Assembly: GCF_003351225.1 (NCBI RefSeq)
Contig: NZ_QQSY01000002.1
Span: 1,065,965-1,129,964 of the forward strand
Length of the DNA stretch: 64,000 nucleotides
Source of the DNA: Dyella solisilvae
GTDB taxonomy: Bacteria; Pseudomonadota; Gammaproteobacteria; Xanthomonadales; Rhodanobacteraceae
Direction: 5' to 3'
Under the pieces are notes generated by a model that saw only the letters and a list, made by a program, of their open reading frames with translations, was not told where the DNA came from and searched no databases. A program made the translations under genes and the position numbers. This document shows positions 7,728 to 18,375 of this stretch, one piece after another. The number at the start of each line of letters is the position of its first letter. The first letter of the stretch is position 1.

Positions 7728-10166
7728 TCAGTAGTCATAGTTCAATCCCACGAAGACAGTCCGCTGGGGATAGGGGTGCGGACTGACGAAGTATTTCTGG
7801 TTGCCGATATTGTCGACGCCGATCGAGGCGGTGAGACGCGGCTCCAGGCGGTAGCTGACCTTGGCGTCGAAAACGCTGTAGCTGCTGATGCCGCCGTAGA
7901 CGTCCTGATTGATATCGGTGTTCAGCAAGGTGCTGTACGCGCCGCTGGAATAACGATAGCCCAGCGCATAAGTCAGGCGATCATTCGGGTGGTAGGTCGC
8001 CGACATCCGCGCGCGCCACCGTGGAATGCGCGGAAACTGCTTGCCGACCGCCGCCGGAGCCAGCGTGTCCTGCTGCACCACCGATTCGGCGTAGGTCACG
8101 CTGCCGGAGAAGTTCAGGCCTTCAACGAAAACATCTTCCTCGTCGAGCGCGGACTCCACACCCCGGATGCGCGCGCGATCAATGTTCTCGATCTGGGTGA
8201 GGTTGGGGCTGATGGAGGTGTCGGTCTGCGAGAAGAGAGCGTTGTGGCGATTTTCCTGGAACAGCGAGACGCGAAAGACGCCCGTGCCCCAGCTGTACAG
8301 CGTCGTCCAATCAAACGATCGCGAATCCTCGGGCTTCAGGTTCGGATTGTTCTGAACCAGCTGGCTTCCGCTGGTGACCTGCTGGTACAGCTCGGTCACC
8401 GTGGGATAGCGGATGGCGCGACCAAAGGAGAGGCGTGTCGCCAGCGCCTGGGTGATCTGGAAATCCAGGGCCGCCTTGGGCGAAAAATCGCTGCGCTGTT
8501 GATTGGGGTAGGTGGCCAGGTTCGGCGTGGTGGCCACGTTCCGGTTGAAGCCATCGAACGCGCGCCAGTATTCCTGACGTCCTCCCAGGGTCAGTGTCCA
8601 GCGCGGCGCGAGTGTCCAGACATCCTGCAGGTAAAGCGCCTGCGTGCGCGTTTCGCCACCGGAGGCCGCAGTCAACGCGCCGTTGGGACCCGAACTCCAG
8701 TTGGCAAGGGCGTAGGTGTTCTGCTTCAGCAGGAAATCATCGATGTGGTAGCCAAAGGTCAGCTCGTGGGTTTGCCCGAACAGCGGCGCCGGGCGCCACG
8801 TGCCGCGCAGATCACCGGTCTGCCAGCCAGTGCCGTCCTGGACCTGGTTGCTTCCCACATCGCTCTGCCCGTACCGAGATGCCGAGCGCGAATTGTCCTT
8901 GAGGAAACGGTAGTTGCTGTATGCCGCATGCCAATCAAAGGCGCCATGCGTGTCGCTGCCCACGGACAGTGCATTGACCATGTGCAGTTGCTCGGCCGAA
9001 CCCGGATTGAGGCCCGAGACGGTATAGGCGTGGCCATCGATGCTTGCGCTGCCGTTGTAGAACGGCTGTCCGGTGGACGTGTTGGTGAGATAGCTCTGGA
9101 CCGACGTCGTCGAGTCGTTGTGCCACAAGCCGAAGGTGTAGATGGCCTGGATCTCGGGCGTGATATCCCAGCCCAGCTTGAGCTTGCCCTGGTCCTGCAG
9201 CGAATGATCGATCGAGTAGGCGCCGAAGACCATGCGCGCCTTACCGCTCTGATCCAGGTCCTGATAGGCCCCGGTGACCGGCGTGGCTCCCGCTCCCGCA
9301 GCCTTGCTCGACAGTGCGCTGGTCGAGAAACTCATCGGGTGGCCCTGGGCGTCGAGATGATCGTAAGTGACCCAGAGTGAGATTGGCCCCCAGCGATTGC
9401 CCGCCGCCAGGTTGAAGTCGCCGCTCATGTTGCGCTGGCTCGTGCCGTACAGGTCGAAGTTCTCCATGGCGCCGGTAACGGCCGCGTGGAACTCCGCCTT
9501 GGTCGGCATGCGCGTCTCGAGGGTGACCACGCCGCCCATCGAGTTGCCGGGATAGAGCGCGCTGAAGGGCCCGTACATCACGTTCACCCGGGCGATCTCG
9601 GCGGGCGACACCAGGCCCCATCGCGGGGGAAAGCTGTAGCTGTTGCCGAGCAGGTTGGAGAGCAGCAGGTCGTCCGCATAGACCAGCGACTCGGCGCTGG
9701 ACACGGTGCCGGTGGTGCGCGTGGCGACGATCCCGTTGCGGTCGCCGATATAGCGTTCGCGGACCTCGATGCTCGGCAGATACTTCAAGGATTCAGCCGT
9801 CGTCATGAGGTTGACGGTGTCGTGGATTTGCTGGGCGGAGAGGCTCTCGACCACGGCCGGCGCCGTGGCAAGCGCGATGGGGAGCGGCTTGTCGGCCGTG
9901 CCGGTCACTGTGACCGGCGCGAGCGTGGAGGCATCGTCGGGTGTCGCGACGGAAGCAACGGCGGGGAGAGCGGCCACCGCGGCGGGATCAATGGATTGCG
10001 CCAGCAGCCCGGGTGACATCGTGGTGAGCGCGCCAGCCAGCGCGGAGACGAGCGCGACGGACAACGTCGATCGACGCCATGCGATGCGCACATCGAGCGA
10101 CGGGGGCAGGTGAACAACAGGTGCGACGGTGCGATAGCGACGGCGCGGATGATGGAGGCCAGTCAT
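7728..10166 (-). CDS. TonB-dependent receptor of putative metal (copper) operon
   Basis: About 812 residues from the ATG at 10166; a GTG at 10229 would add 21, and neither start has a good ribosome site. A long basic N-terminus leads to a signal segment (STLSVALVSALAGALTTMSP). The TonB box region is APVTVTGTADK. The plug domain includes ESLKYLPSIEVRERYIGDRN and YGPFSALYPGNSMGGVVTLE. The barrel ends in VFVGLNYDY. This plug type is commonly found with DUF2946, BNR-propeller and thioredoxin genes, as here, and is distinct from the siderophore receptors further along. Copper is a likely but unproved substrate. Confidence 0.85.
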   Translation of the reverse strand: MTGLHHPRRRYRTVAPVVHLPPSLDVRIAWRRSTLSVALVSALAGALTTMSPGLLAQSIDPAAVAALPAVASVATPDDASTLAPVTVTGTADKPLPIALATAPAVVESLSAQQIHDTVNLMTTAESLKYLPSIEVRERYIGDRNGIVATRTTGTVSSAESLVYADDLLLSNLLGNSYSFPPRWGLVSPAEIARVNVMYGPFSALYPGNSMGGVVTLETRMPTKAEFHAAVTGAMENFDLYGTSQRNMSGDFNLAAGNRWGPISLWVTYDHLDAQGHPMSFSTSALSSKAAGAGATPVTGAYQDLDQSGKARMVFGAYSIDHSLQDQGKLKLGWDITPEIQAIYTFGLWHNDSTTSVQSYLTNTSTGQPFYNGSASIDGHAYTVSGLNPGSAEQLHMVNALSVGSDTHGAFDWHAAYSNYRFLKDNSRSASRYGQSDVGSNQVQDGTGWQTGDLRGTWRPAPLFGQTHELTFGYHIDDFLLKQNTYALANWSSGPNGALTAASGGETRTQALYLQDVWTLAPRWTLTLGGRQEYWRAFDGFNRNVATTPNLATYPNQQRSDFSPKAALDFQITQALATRLSFGRAIRYPTVTELYQQVTSGSQLVQNNPNLKPEDSRSFDWTTLYSWGTGVFRVSLFQENRHNALFSQTDTSISPNLTQIENIDRARIRGVESALDEEDVFVEGLNFSGSVTYAESVVQQDTLAPAAVGKQFPRIPRWRARMSATYHPNDRLTYALGYRYSSGAYSTLLNTDINQDVYGGISSYSVFDAKVSYRLEPRLTASIGVDNIGNQKYFVSPHPYPQRTVFVGLNYDY

Positions 10167-10271
10167 GGGGGAAAAAATCCAGCAGCGGGGAACGACGAGC
10201 TGCGCACAGGCGAGCGCGCATAGGCGCACGCCAACTTCGTGTGAGTCGCAGCAGTAGGGGTCGTGACTGGA

Positions 10272-10667
10272 TTAGACGAGCGGTGGTCCGCGGGAATGCA
10301 CGTCCAGCGGCGCGACCGACGGCGCGTCCGGAGCGACACGCGTGATCGCCGGGGAAGCCGCCGGCAGCGCCGGTGGCAGCACGAGCGCCGCGGCCATGAG
10401 CGCCGGGCTATGGCTGATCAGCGAGCAATAGCCGCAGGCGTCGGTCGAGGGTAGTTGCCCGGAGTCGGGTGGGGCGTGCCGGTGATCCTGGCTGGCGTGC
10501 TGTTCCGGGCAATCCGCGCCCATCGCCATGTCCATGTCCATGGCCATGACGTGGAGGGCCACCGGCGATTCCAGCACGCGCGACACCGTGGGGACGAGCG
10601 CCAGCAGCCCCATGGCGGCGATAGCCAGCCAGGCGATCAATCGCTGATGTGCGCATTTACGGAGCAA
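10272..10667 (-). CDS. DUF2946 family protein
   Basis: 131 residues if translation starts at TTG (10665-10667), which has GAGGA five bases upstream; the frame is open to an ATG at 10757 but that segment is not protein-like. A single membrane segment (RLIAWLAIAAMGLLALVP) is followed by a Met/Asp/His-rich stretch (MAMDMDMAMGADCPEQHA, HRHAPPDSG) and the DUF2946 signature DACGYCSLISH, then a second hydrophobic stretch. DUF2946 proteins often accompany copper-related TonB receptors. The Met- and His-rich segment fits Cu(I)/Cu(II) binding. It is the first gene of the leftward operon, 105 bases before the receptor. Confidence 0.75.
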   Translation of the reverse strand: MLRKCAHQRLIAWLAIAAMGLLALVPTVSRVLESPVALHVMAMDMDMAMGADCPEQHASQDHRHAPPDSGQLPSTDACGYCSLISHSPALMAAALVLPPALPAASPAITRVAPDAPSVAPLDVHSRGPPLV

Positions 10668-10724
10668 CGCTGTCCTCGGAAACTCCAACCCTGGAGTGGG
10701 CGCAAGAATTATGCACGGGGCATC

Positions 10725-10752
10725 GATTCGCCGAAAACCGTTGCGGCGAATC
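10725..10752. promoter_or_regulatory. Perfect inverted repeat upstream of the DUF2946 operon
   Basis: GATTCGCCG at 10725-10733 and CGGCGAATC at 10744-10752 are exact inverted copies with a 10-base spacer. It lies 58 bases before the proposed TTG start, in the promoter region. There is no T-run on either side, so an operator is more likely than a terminator. Confidence 0.45.
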
Positions 10753-11074
10753 ACCACACAGTGTTACGGCCGGCCTTGAAGCTTCGGATGAAACAGAAGG
10801 AAGGACGTCGCTTGAGCCATGTCGGCTCGCATGTCGTCACAGGGCTACCGTGGTCCGAAATGCCGAGCTAATACGTTCACAGCATCGCCGCACATCGACC
10901 GCGCATGAGCATCGGCGTCTGCGGGATTTGCTCCTGGTCAAGCAAGCGCGAGTCGCCGTGGGCGCCGCCCGCATAGAGATGCCGAACCCACATGTGTGAC
11001 GCGGCCAGGGTGATGCTGCTTCGGCGGTCAGGTAGCAGGGACGTCGGTGTGGTGCTGCAAGCTGCGAGCGCGCC

Positions 11075-11164
11075 GCGTGGCGTCACGAAGTCGAGGAAGG
11101 CGCGCAGCTTCAGCGGCAGCGGCGCTTGCCTCTTGTGTATGAGGTGAGTCGGTTGCGGCGCTAC
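11075..11164 (-). pseudogene. Remnant of a LysR-type regulator C-terminus
   Basis: About 30 codons read PTHLIHKRQAPLPLKLRAFL followed by DFVTPR. This is like the end of LysR regulators, where PxKLRAFLDFV precedes the stop. Nothing LysR-like is found upstream in any frame, and the reading continues past the usual end. It looks like a decayed fragment of a former gene; the similarity is short and the call tentative. Confidence 0.35.
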
Positions 11165-11305
11165 GTTGTGGCTGGCGCCCTGACCGGGGCGATGGCTCCC
11201 ATAGCAAGAGTCCCTTCGCGCGGCGTGGCTGGTACTCCCGATCTCACAGGCGCCAACGGCCGCCGAACCCGGGCGAAGGCCGAAAGCAATTAGTTGCGAA
11301 CTCAT

Positions 11306-11324
11306 ATTGCGAATCATTCGCATT
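11306..11324. promoter_or_regulatory. Fur-box-like palindrome
   Basis: GCGAAT-C-ATTCGC at 11309-11321 is a perfect 6-1-6 palindrome inside an AT-richer 19-base stretch (TATTGCGAATCATTCGCAT). The 6-1-6 layout and the AAT-C-ATT core match the Fur operator. It lies 147 bases before the ATG of the siderophore receptor at 11471. Confidence 0.6.
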
Positions 11325-11470
11325 TGACGATAGACTCGCCGGGCTGTCGTCGTCCGCAGCTATTTGCGGTCGGCTCTCAACACATCCCCATCAGTGCAAG
11401 GCGCCAACGAGCCCAGAGTTGTCTGGGCGCGACGGCTTCGGCTTGCCCAAGCGAAGGATCGACCGCCCCC

Positions 11471-13765
11471 ATGTCCACCCAGCCCCACCTTTCCTCGACC
11501 GCCCACAGCCCGTTCAAGCTGATGGCCAGCGCCCTGGGCCTGGCGCTGGCGTCCACGACGGCGGCCGTCGCCTCGGATGTCGCGCAGGATGCTGCGGATG
11601 CGAAGAAGGACGCCAAGGATCTGGATGGCGTCAAGGTCGAATCCACCGTGGTCAATTCCACCTCTCCCAAGTTCACTGCACCGCTGCTCGACACCCCGCG
11701 CTCGGTGACCGTGGTGCCGCAGCAGGTGATCCAGCAGACCGCGGCGACTTCCTTGCTCGACGTGCTTCGCCAGGTGCCTGGCATCACGTTTGGCGCCGGC
11801 GAAGGCGGTAACCCGACCGGTGATCGCCCGATCATCCGTGGCTTCGACTCGCAGAGCTCGATCTTCATTGACGGTGTGCGCAGCTCCGGCTCGCAGTCGC
11901 GCGAAATCTTCGATATCGACCAGGTCGAAGTCACCAAAGGCCCGAGCTCCGCCTATACCGGCCGCGGCAGCGTGGGCGGCAGCATCAACCTTGTCACGAA
12001 GATGCCGCAGACCCAGGACTTCGTTCGTGCGACGGCAGGCATCGGCACGGACAATTACTACCGTGGCACGGTGGACTGGAACCAGCAGGTCGGCTCCGAT
12101 TCCGCCATCCGCCTCAACGTGATGGGCCACGAGAACGACATCCCTGGCCGCAATGGTCCGGACTACAGCCGCTGGGGCATCGCGCCATCGGTCACGTTCG
12201 GCCTGCATGCGGATACCAGCGTCACGTTGAGCTATTACCACCTGAAGTCCGACGACACGCCGGACAGCGGCATTCCTTATAACAATCCGTTCGCCGCGAC
12301 GAGCCCGAATGCACGCCTCAACGGCAACGGCAAGCCGATCTCCGTGCCGCGCGACACCTACTATGGTCTGCTCGATCGCGATTTCCAGAAGACCACCGAC
12401 GACGCTGGCACGATCCTCGTCCGCCACAATTTCGGCGACGGCTGGGTGCTTCGCAACACCACGATGTATACGCGGTCGACCAACAATTACCTGTGGACCC
12501 AGCCGGACGACAGCAACGGCAATTTCCTCGTGAACGGTGGCGTGTGGCGTCGCGCCAACAGCCGTAACACGGCCACCACCAACCTGACCAACCAGACGGA
12601 CCTTACGGGCGAGTTTGAAACCGGCTCGTTGCATCACACGCTGGCCACCGGCATCGAGCTCAGCGGCGAGAAGACCAACCGCACGCAGTACCTCGTCGAC
12701 CCGGCGAAGAGCGCAACGGACACGCACAACATCGGCTCCATCGTGAACGGCGCCTGCAGCAGCAAGTACGGCATCGGGGCGGCGTCCAACTACTGGTGCG
12801 CGCCGGTCTACGACCCGAATCCGAATGATCCGTTCGTGGGTACCATCATCGGCGGCCAGAACCCGGCTCGCATCGTCACCGACTCCAGTTCGGCATGGGT
12901 GTTCGACACCGTGGACTTCAATCCGCAGTGGTCGGTCAACGGCGGTTTCCGCTTCGACAGTTTCCGCACGCGGTCGACGGCGACGACGACATCCACGGGC
13001 GTCGTCACCCGCGTCAGCAACGACTCCAATTTCTGGAACTACCAGCTCGGCGTGGTGTACAAGCCGGCCGCGAATGGCAGCATTTACGTGTCCTGGGGCA
13101 CCTCGTCGAACCCGCCGGGTGTCGACGCCGGCGATGGCGCCGATGGCATCGCAGTCACCAACGCCGACCTCAAGCCCGAAGACAGCCGCAATATCGAAGT
13201 CGGCAGCAAGTGGGATGTGTTCAACCAGAAACTGTCGCTGACCGCAGCCGTGTTCCGCACCGAGAAGACCAATGCGCGCGTCGCCTCGGCAGGCCGCGGC
13301 AGCGCGCAGATCAACGTCGGCGAGCAGCGCGTGGACGGTGTGGAGCTGAGCTTCAACGGCAACGTGACGGATCGTTGGAACATCTTCGGCGGCTACACCT
13401 TCATGGACAGCGAACTGGTGAAGACCGCTCCTGCCGACGTGGCCAATCAGGGCAATGAATTTCCCAATACGCCCAGGAACAGCTTCACGCTGTGGACAAC
13501 CTACGCGATCACCAGCAGCTGGTCGGTCGGCGGTGGCGCCTACGCGCAGAGCAAGGTCTACGGCGACACCGCCAACACCAAATGGGCGCCCGGCTATACG
13601 CGCTTCGACGCCATGGCGCAGTACCGCGTGAACGACCACCTGTCGGTCCAGCTCAATATCCAGAACCTGACGAACAAGTATTACTTCGATCAGGCCTATG
13701 CCACGCACTACGCGCATGTGGCGCCGGGACGCGCCGGCATTCTCACCTTCAATCTCAGTCTCTGA
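11471..13765 (+). CDS. TonB-dependent siderophore receptor (catecholate type)
   Basis: 764 residues from ATG at 11471 ([20 protein letters not shown]), giving a signal peptide ending near AAVASD; the frame upstream is not protein-like. A TonB-box-like stretch is [10 protein letters not shown]. The plug contains [18 protein letters not shown], the TonB-siderophore-receptor hallmark, plus [14 protein letters not shown] and [14 protein letters not shown]. The barrel ends in [12 protein letters not shown]. It resembles Fiu/PiuA-type catecholate receptors. The PiuC gene 65 bases downstream and the Sel1 gene after it repeat the known piuA-piuC-Sel1 order in Pseudomonas. Regulation by Fur is likely, given the palindrome upstream. 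Confidence 0.92.
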   Translation: MSTQPHLSSTAHSPFKLMASALGLALASTTAAVASDVAQDAADAKKDAKDLDGVKVESTVVNSTSPKFTAPLLDTPRSVTVVPQQVIQQTAATSLLDVLRQVPGITFGAGEGGNPTGDRPIIRGFDSQSSIFIDGVRSSGSQSREIFDIDQVEVTKGPSSAYTGRGSVGGSINLVTKMPQTQDFVRATAGIGTDNYYRGTVDWNQQVGSDSAIRLNVMGHENDIPGRNGPDYSRWGIAPSVTFGLHADTSVTLSYYHLKSDDTPDSGIPYNNPFAATSPNARLNGNGKPISVPRDTYYGLLDRDFQKTTDDAGTILVRHNFGDGWVLRNTTMYTRSTNNYLWTQPDDSNGNFLVNGGVWRRANSRNTATTNLTNQTDLTGEFETGSLHHTLATGIELSGEKTNRTQYLVDPAKSATDTHNIGSIVNGACSSKYGIGAASNYWCAPVYDPNPNDPFVGTIIGGQNPARIVTDSSSAWVFDTVDFNPQWSVNGGFRFDSFRTRSTATTTSTGVVTRVSNDSNFWNYQLGVVYKPAANGSIYVSWGTSSNPPGVDAGDGADGIAVTNADLKPEDSRNIEVGSKWDVFNQKLSLTAAVFRTEKTNARVASAGRGSAQINVGEQRVDGVELSFNGNVTDRWNIFGGYTFMDSELVKTAPADVANQGNEFPNTPRNSFTLWTTYAITSSWSVGGGAYAQSKVYGDTANTKWAPGYTRFDAMAQYRVNDHLSVQLNIQNLTNKYYFDQAYATHYAHVAPGRAGILTFNLSL

Positions 13766-13830
13766 TCTCCTGCATGGGAGGGCGGGCGCCGGTGTGGCGC
13801 CTTGCCTTCCCCTCAAAGGCCCACAGTCCC

Positions 13831-14517
13831 ATGTTGCTCCATGTCGCCGACGTACTTACCCAGGATGAACTAGCCCAGTGCCGCGAGATGCTATTGCGAG
13901 CGGCGTGGGTCGACGGTCGCGTCACCGCCGGGCAGCAATCGTCCATGGCCAAGGACAATCTGCAGTTGCCCGAGGCGTCCGAAGAAGCCACGACCCTCGG
14001 CGCGCTGGTTCATGCCGCGCTTGAGCGCAACACGACATTCTTCGCGGGCGCATTGCCACGGAAGGTCTTTCCTCCCTTGTTCAATTGCTACCAGGGTGGA
14101 CAGTCGTTCGGTTTCCACGTCGACAATGCCGTGCGCTACGACCGGACCACGGGAAGCGCCCACCCGGTCCGCACCGACATTTCCGCCACGTTGTTCCTGA
14201 GCGAGCCCGATGAGTACGACGGTGGTGAGCTGATCGTCGAAGACACTTACGGCTCCCATACCGTGAAGTTGCCGGCAGGGCATATGGTGCTTTACCCGTC
14301 GAGCAGCCTGCACCAGGTGACCCCGGTCACCAGGGGGCGCCGACTTGCTTCGTTCTTCTGGATTCAGAGTCTGGTGCGCGAAGAAAGTCGTCGCCGACTG
14401 TTGCTCGAACTCGACGTGTCCATCCAGAGCCTTCAGGCGGCGGGCGCCCATCAGCCCGATGTGCTGCGCCTGACCGGCGTCTACCACAACCTGCTGCGCG
14501 CCTGGTCCGAGACGTGA
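13831..14517 (+). CDS. piuC: PKHD-type Fe(II)/2-oxoglutarate hydroxylase PiuC
   Basis: 228 residues, the family length. The N-terminus ([20 protein letters not shown]) and the DGRVTAG segment are typical of PiuC/YbiX. The Fe(II) site is visible as FHVDNAVR (His-x-Asp) and [12 protein letters not shown] (distal His followed by the 2-oxoglutarate-binding Arg), with [18 protein letters not shown] between. These iron-induced dioxygenases are encoded next to catecholate receptors; their substrate is not established. A second copy lies at 15287-15970. Its stop overlaps the GTG of the Sel1 gene. Confidence 0.93.
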   Translation: MLLHVADVLTQDELAQCREMLLRAAWVDGRVTAGQQSSMAKDNLQLPEASEEATTLGALVHAALERNTTFFAGALPRKVFPPLFNCYQGGQSFGFHVDNAVRYDRTTGSAHPVRTDISATLFLSEPDEYDGGELIVEDTYGSHTVKLPAGHMVLYPSSSLHQVTPVTRGRRLASFFWIQSLVREESRRRLLLELDVSIQSLQAAGAHQPDVLRLTGVYHNLLRAWSET

Positions 14518-15227
14518 ACGAAGAGGCGCTTGGCGAAGACCTGTTGCGCGACTTGCTCACCGCGGATCCGCAACGCGCACACGAGGAACTTCTGGCCCGC
14601 GCCCACAAGGGCGACGCGGGCGCTCAAGCTGTGCTGGCCCAGGCTTATCTCGAGGGCCTGGGCTGCGCTCCCGCCGCCGAGGAAGCTCACTACTGGTTCC
14701 AGCGCGCCGCCCATGCACGCGAACCGGAAGCGATGAACATGCTCGGTCGGTGTTACGAGAATGGCTGGGGAGCGCCTGTCGATTACATCATCGGCGCCAC
14801 GTGGTATCGCCGTGCCGCCGAGTCTGGTTCCGCCTGGGGCATGTACAACTTCGCGCACGTGCTGGCGAATGGTCGGGGCATCAAGGCTGATCGCGCCGCG
14901 GCGTTCCAGTGGTTTGCCCGAGCGGTGGAACGCGGGCACGGGCGCGCGATGCACTTCCTCGGCCAGTACCACGAGTACGGCTGGGAGACTCCCGTGGATG
15001 CCGCGAAGGCGCATCAGCTTTACCGCCGATCGGCGGAGACGGGCGATTACCGCGGGCTATGCAGCTGGGCGTCGGTGCTGGCGAGCGAAGATCGCATCGA
15101 GGAAGCGGTGGCGTGCCTGAAGCAGGCCATGCCTCTCGCGCCGCCTTACTTTGTTGCTGCGCTCAAGGAACAGCTGGCGGCATCACCCCACGCTTCCTTG
15201 CGGGCGCTGGCGATGTGGGGCGCCTGA
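14514..15227 (+). CDS. Sel1-repeat (TPR-like) protein
   Basis: 237 residues from GTG at 14514, overlapping the piuC stop as GTGA, so it is probably translationally coupled. Four to five Sel1 repeats of about 36 residues are seen ([80 protein letters not shown]). No signal peptide or membrane segment is visible, so it is probably cytoplasmic. It is the third member of a receptor-piuC-Sel1 operon, an order also known near PiuC in Pseudomonas. Its partner in iron uptake is unknown. Confidence 0.88.
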   Translation: MNEEALGEDLLRDLLTADPQRAHEELLARAHKGDAGAQAVLAQAYLEGLGCAPAAEEAHYWFQRAAHAREPEAMNMLGRCYENGWGAPVDYIIGATWYRRAAESGSAWGMYNFAHVLANGRGIKADRAAAFQWFARAVERGHGRAMHFLGQYHEYGWETPVDAAKAHQLYRRSAETGDYRGLCSWASVLASEDRIEEAVACLKQAMPLAPPYFVAALKEQLAASPHASLRALAMWGA

Positions 15228-15286
15228 GCGGGCCCAGCGTCCTGCTCAGTAGCGAGTGGTTCGGGCTTCGAGCGCGCCGAACTGGC

Positions 15287-15970
15287 TCAGAGGTCGGCCC
15301 AGTAGCGGATCAGGTTGTGATAGATGTTCGTCAACTGACGGACCTGCGGATCATTGCGGCCAAGGCGTCCCACGAGTTCCTGGATCGCATTGTCCATGTC
15401 GAACGTCATGCGTCGGGCGTGGGTGTCCTTGATCATGCTCTGCACCCAGAAGAACGAGCAAACGCGCACACCGCGCGTCACGGGTGTGACCAGGTGCAGA
15501 CTCGTCGACGGATACAGGACCAGGTGTCCGGCGGGGAGCTTGACCTTGTGTGAGCCGTAGTAGTCCTCGACGACCAGCTCGCCGCCGTCGTATTCATCGG
15601 GCTCGGAGAGAAAGAGCGTGACCGAGAGGTCGGTGCGGATCCGCAGGCGCGTGAGCCTGTCGCCGCGGATGCAGTTGTCGACATGCTCGCCGAAGAACTG
15701 TCCAGGCCGGTAGCGATTGAACAACGGCGGAAATATTTCCAGCGGAACGGCCGCGGAGATGAACAACAGGTTGTTGGTGAGCGCACTGATGATGCGCTCG
15801 CCAAGCTTGCGCGCCACCGCGCTGTCCGGCGGAAGCTGTTCGTTCTGCTTCACTTCCGCCGACTGGGCGCCGGCGGTTGAGCGTCCGTCCTCCCATTCAT
15901 GGGCATCCATGATGCGGCGGAACTCCGCCACTTCATCCTTGCTCAGAACGTCGGGTATGCAGATGAGCAT
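15287..15970 (-). CDS. piuC: Second PKHD-type hydroxylase (PiuC paralogue)
   Basis: 227 residues from ATG at 15970; the upstream extension of the frame is antisense to the receptor and rejected. It has the same landmarks as the first copy: [28 protein letters not shown] (His-x-Asp), [20 protein letters not shown], and [12 protein letters not shown]. The two copies look roughly half identical, so this is an old duplication or separate acquisition rather than a recent copy. It lies 11 bases after the receptor at 15982-18375 and forms an operon with it. It ends facing the Sel1 gene. Confidence 0.93.
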   Translation of the reverse strand: MLICIPDVLSKDEVAEFRRIMDAHEWEDGRSTAGAQSAEVKQNEQLPPDSAVARKLGERIISALTNNLLFISAAVPLEIFPPLFNRYRPGQFFGEHVDNCIRGDRLTRLRIRTDLSVTLFLSEPDEYDGGELVVEDYYGSHKVKLPAGHLVLYPSTSLHLVTPVTRGVRVCSFFWVQSMIKDTHARRMTFDMDNAIQELVGRLGRNDPQVRQLTNIYHNLIRYWADL

Positions 15971-15981
15971 GCGTGGATCAC

Positions 15982-18375
15982 CTAGAACGTGACGTTGGCG
16001 CTCAGCGTCAGGCTCCGGCCCGGAGCCACCATGATGAAAGGCTGGGCGCTTTGGTAGAGCGAATCGTAGTACGTCCGGTTGAAAATGTTCTGGGCGTACA
16101 GCTTCATGGTGACGTGGGTGCTCACCCTGGCCTCGGCAAAGGCGTCGAAGCGCCAATAGGACGGCAGCAGGGTCGGGTTGGGCGGATTGGGGTAGGCGAC
16201 ACCGCCGTTCGCAGCCAGCAGCGAGCCGCCCTTGATCTGGGAGGCGTAGACACTCTGGCCGCCAAGCTCCAACCAATTGTTGACCTGATACTTGGTCAGG
16301 AGGTTGAAGGACTGGTGGGCGATGTTGGCCAGCTGCAGCCCGACGTTGGTCGGGACGATCGACTTGGTGATCCTGGACTGCATGAGCACGAGGCCGCCCA
16401 ATACACTCCAGCGATCGGTGATCTTGCCGGCGACTTCGAAGTCCAGGCCTTTGACGCGATAGGCCGCTCCGGAGACGATCTCGCCGCTGGTGTAGCCGGG
16501 CAGGTTGGCCGGCGCCGTCTCGCGAGCATTGGTCACCTTGGTCTGGAACGCCGCGGCCGTCGCAAGCAGGTGACGGTCGAAGAGTTCCCACTTCGTTCCG
16601 ATCTCGGCCGCCTTGCTCTTTTGCGGGCCGTAGATCTGCGTGGCGTTCTGGGTCGGCGACAGGCCGCCATAGCCGCTGGAGGTTGCATCCAGCTCATCGC
16701 CCACCGGGTCGGCCGCCGTGGCATAGGCTGCGTAGATGCTGCCATTGGCGGCCGGCTTGACCACGATGCCCGCGTTGTAGCTGGTGATGCCTGAGTCGTC
16801 CGTGCGCGAGCTGGTGTTGTTCGACGCGGTGATCTTGTAATCGTCGTAGCGTATCCCGCCATTGACGATGATGAAGTCGTTATAGCTGGCGGTATCCATC
16901 AGGTAGCCGGCGCTGGTGTCGACCTTGTACCTCAGTGGATTGCCGGTCAACGCAGGCGTATGCGCGCTGTAGATGTAGTTGATGGGGTCATAGACGCTGA
17001 CGATGGGGGCGCCGCTCGAGGTGATCGCGACCGGGCCCGTGGTGAGTTCCGAGGTCAGGCCCGTGTAGCTGTCGATGCTGATCTTTTCGCTGGAGAATTC
17101 GCCGCCGAGTATCGCCGTGTTCTTGATCGGGCCGGTATCGAACCTGAAGATGGCCTGGGGCTGGTCGGCCAGCACCGTGACGGGTTCGTAGCGGCTCTGC
17201 GCATTGAGCTGCACATAGCCGGAGAAATGCGTCGGCGTGGACGCGTAGGGCGCCGTGACGGGATTGGTCGCGCTCGGGTTCTCGGCAATCGTGCCGATGT
17301 AGTTGAGTAGCGAATGGCTCGCCCGGGCGTTGTTCTCGAGTGTCACCGCTTCGTTCACGTCCCACTGCGCGTCGAGTGTGCCGAGATTCTGGGTCGACTT
17401 GGTGAAGTCGCGGTTGATCGCGCCGTAGAACGTGTCGCGCGGAACGTCGCCTTCCGTCACCGGTTGGCGTGTGACCTGGTTGTACGGGACACCGAAGTCA
17501 GGCAGGCCCCACAGGTGGGTATACGAGTAGCCAGCCTTCACGGTGAAGTTCGAGGTGGGCTTGAAGGTGACCGCCGTCGCGATGCCGGTGCGGTTGTCGG
17601 TGGAGAAGTTGCGGCCCGGCACGTCGGCATTCTGAGCCATGCCGTTGATGCGGAAGTCGAGCTCGGGGCTCAGCGAGCGGTTGATGTCGAACGTTCCGCG
17701 CTTCATCGACGCGGTGCCGACATCGCCATCGAGCTTGGTGAAGTCGACGTCGCTGGCTTCCTTGGTGACGATGTTGAGGGCGCCGCCGGTCGTGCCTCGT
17801 CCCGCAAAGGACGACGCCGGGCCACGCAGAATCTCGATCTGCTCGGTGTTGAAGTTCTCGCGGATGCTCACGCCCGGATCGCGCACGCCATCAACGAAAA
17901 CGTCGTTGCGGGCGTCGAAGCCGCGAATGAAGAAACGATCTCCGAACGCATTGCCGCCTTCACCCGACCCCAGCGTGACGCCCGCGGTCGAGCGCAACAC
18001 GTCGCGCAGCGAGGTTGCGTCCTTGTCTTCCAGCGCTTCCTTGGGGATGACGGTCACCGAGCGCGGCGTGTCCAGCACCGGCTGTGTGAACTTGCTCGAC
18101 GAAAGCCGATCGACCTTGTACGGGGCCATCGGATCCGCGAAGGGATTGGCGTCAAGGACGGTGCCCTGAACGGTGATCTTCGGCAGCACCTGCGCCTGGC
18201 TGGCGTCGCTGGATTGGGTATTGGTGCTGGTAGTGATGCTGGTGTTGCCGTTGCTGTCCTGCGCCATGGCCGGCGGCATCGCCGCAAACGCGAGCGCAAC
18301 GCAGGAGCTGAGCAGGGTGGCTTTCAGCGAGGCGTTGTCGAGCTGCCTGAGCGGCGCGGGGGTGAGGTCGACCAT
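15982..18375 (-). CDS. TonB-dependent siderophore receptor
   Basis: 797 residues from ATG at 18375, with GGAAG seven bases upstream; the 71 codons further upstream are low-complexity and excluded. A signal peptide ends at PPAMAQ. The TonB box region is [10 protein letters not shown]. The plug has [40 protein letters not shown] and [20 protein letters not shown]. The C-terminus LTLSANVTF ends in the outer-membrane Phe. It is the same class as the receptor at 11471 but clearly diverged, with a long Ser/Thr/Gln-rich N-terminal linker. It shares an operon with the second piuC. Confidence 0.92.
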   Translation of the reverse strand: MVDLTPAPLRQLDNASLKATLLSSCVALAFAAMPPAMAQDSNGNTSITTSTNTQSSDASQAQVLPKITVQGTVLDANPFADPMAPYKVDRLSSSKFTQPVLDTPRSVTVIPKEALEDKDATSLRDVLRSTAGVTLGSGEGGNAFGDRFFIRGFDARNDVFVDGVRDPGVSIRENFNTEQIEILRGPASSFAGRGTTGGALNIVTKEASDVDFTKLDGDVGTASMKRGTFDINRSLSPELDFRINGMAQNADVPGRNFSTDNRTGIATAVTFKPTSNFTVKAGYSYTHLWGLPDFGVPYNQVTRQPVTEGDVPRDTFYGAINRDFTKSTQNLGTLDAQWDVNEAVTLENNARASHSLLNYIGTIAENPSATNPVTAPYASTPTHFSGYVQLNAQSRYEPVTVLADQPQAIFRFDTGPIKNTAILGGEFSSEKISIDSYTGLTSELTTGPVAITSSGAPIVSVYDPINYIYSAHTPALTGNPLRYKVDTSAGYLMDTASYNDFIIVNGGIRYDDYKITASNNTSSRTDDSGITSYNAGIVVKPAANGSIYAAYATAADPVGDELDATSSGYGGLSPTQNATQIYGPQKSKAAEIGTKWELFDRHLLATAAAFQTKVTNARETAPANLPGYTSGEIVSGAAYRVKGLDFEVAGKITDRWSVLGGLVLMQSRITKSIVPTNVGLQLANIAHQSFNLLTKYQVNNWLELGGQSVYASQIKGGSLLAANGGVAYPNPPNPTLLPSYWRFDAFAEARVSTHVTMKLYAQNIFNRTYYDSLYQSAQPFIMVAPGRSLTLSANVTF

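Larger units (their letters stand above)
10753..11470. other. Gene-poor interval between metal and iron regions
   Basis: About 700 bases without an intact gene. It contains a short LysR-like remnant (11075-11164) and a Fur-box-like palindrome (11306-11324), both listed separately. Remaining open frames, on both strands, have no protein-like composition. Confidence 0.5.

Noticed and set aside
7575..9380. 601-residue open frame on + opposite the copper-type receptor
   Set aside because: Covers the end of one gene and part of another in antisense and lacks any domain motif.
11360..13816. 818-residue open frame opposite the siderophore receptor
   Set aside because: Mirror of the receptor codons; it carries no recognisable motif, while the + strand has complete receptor hallmarks.
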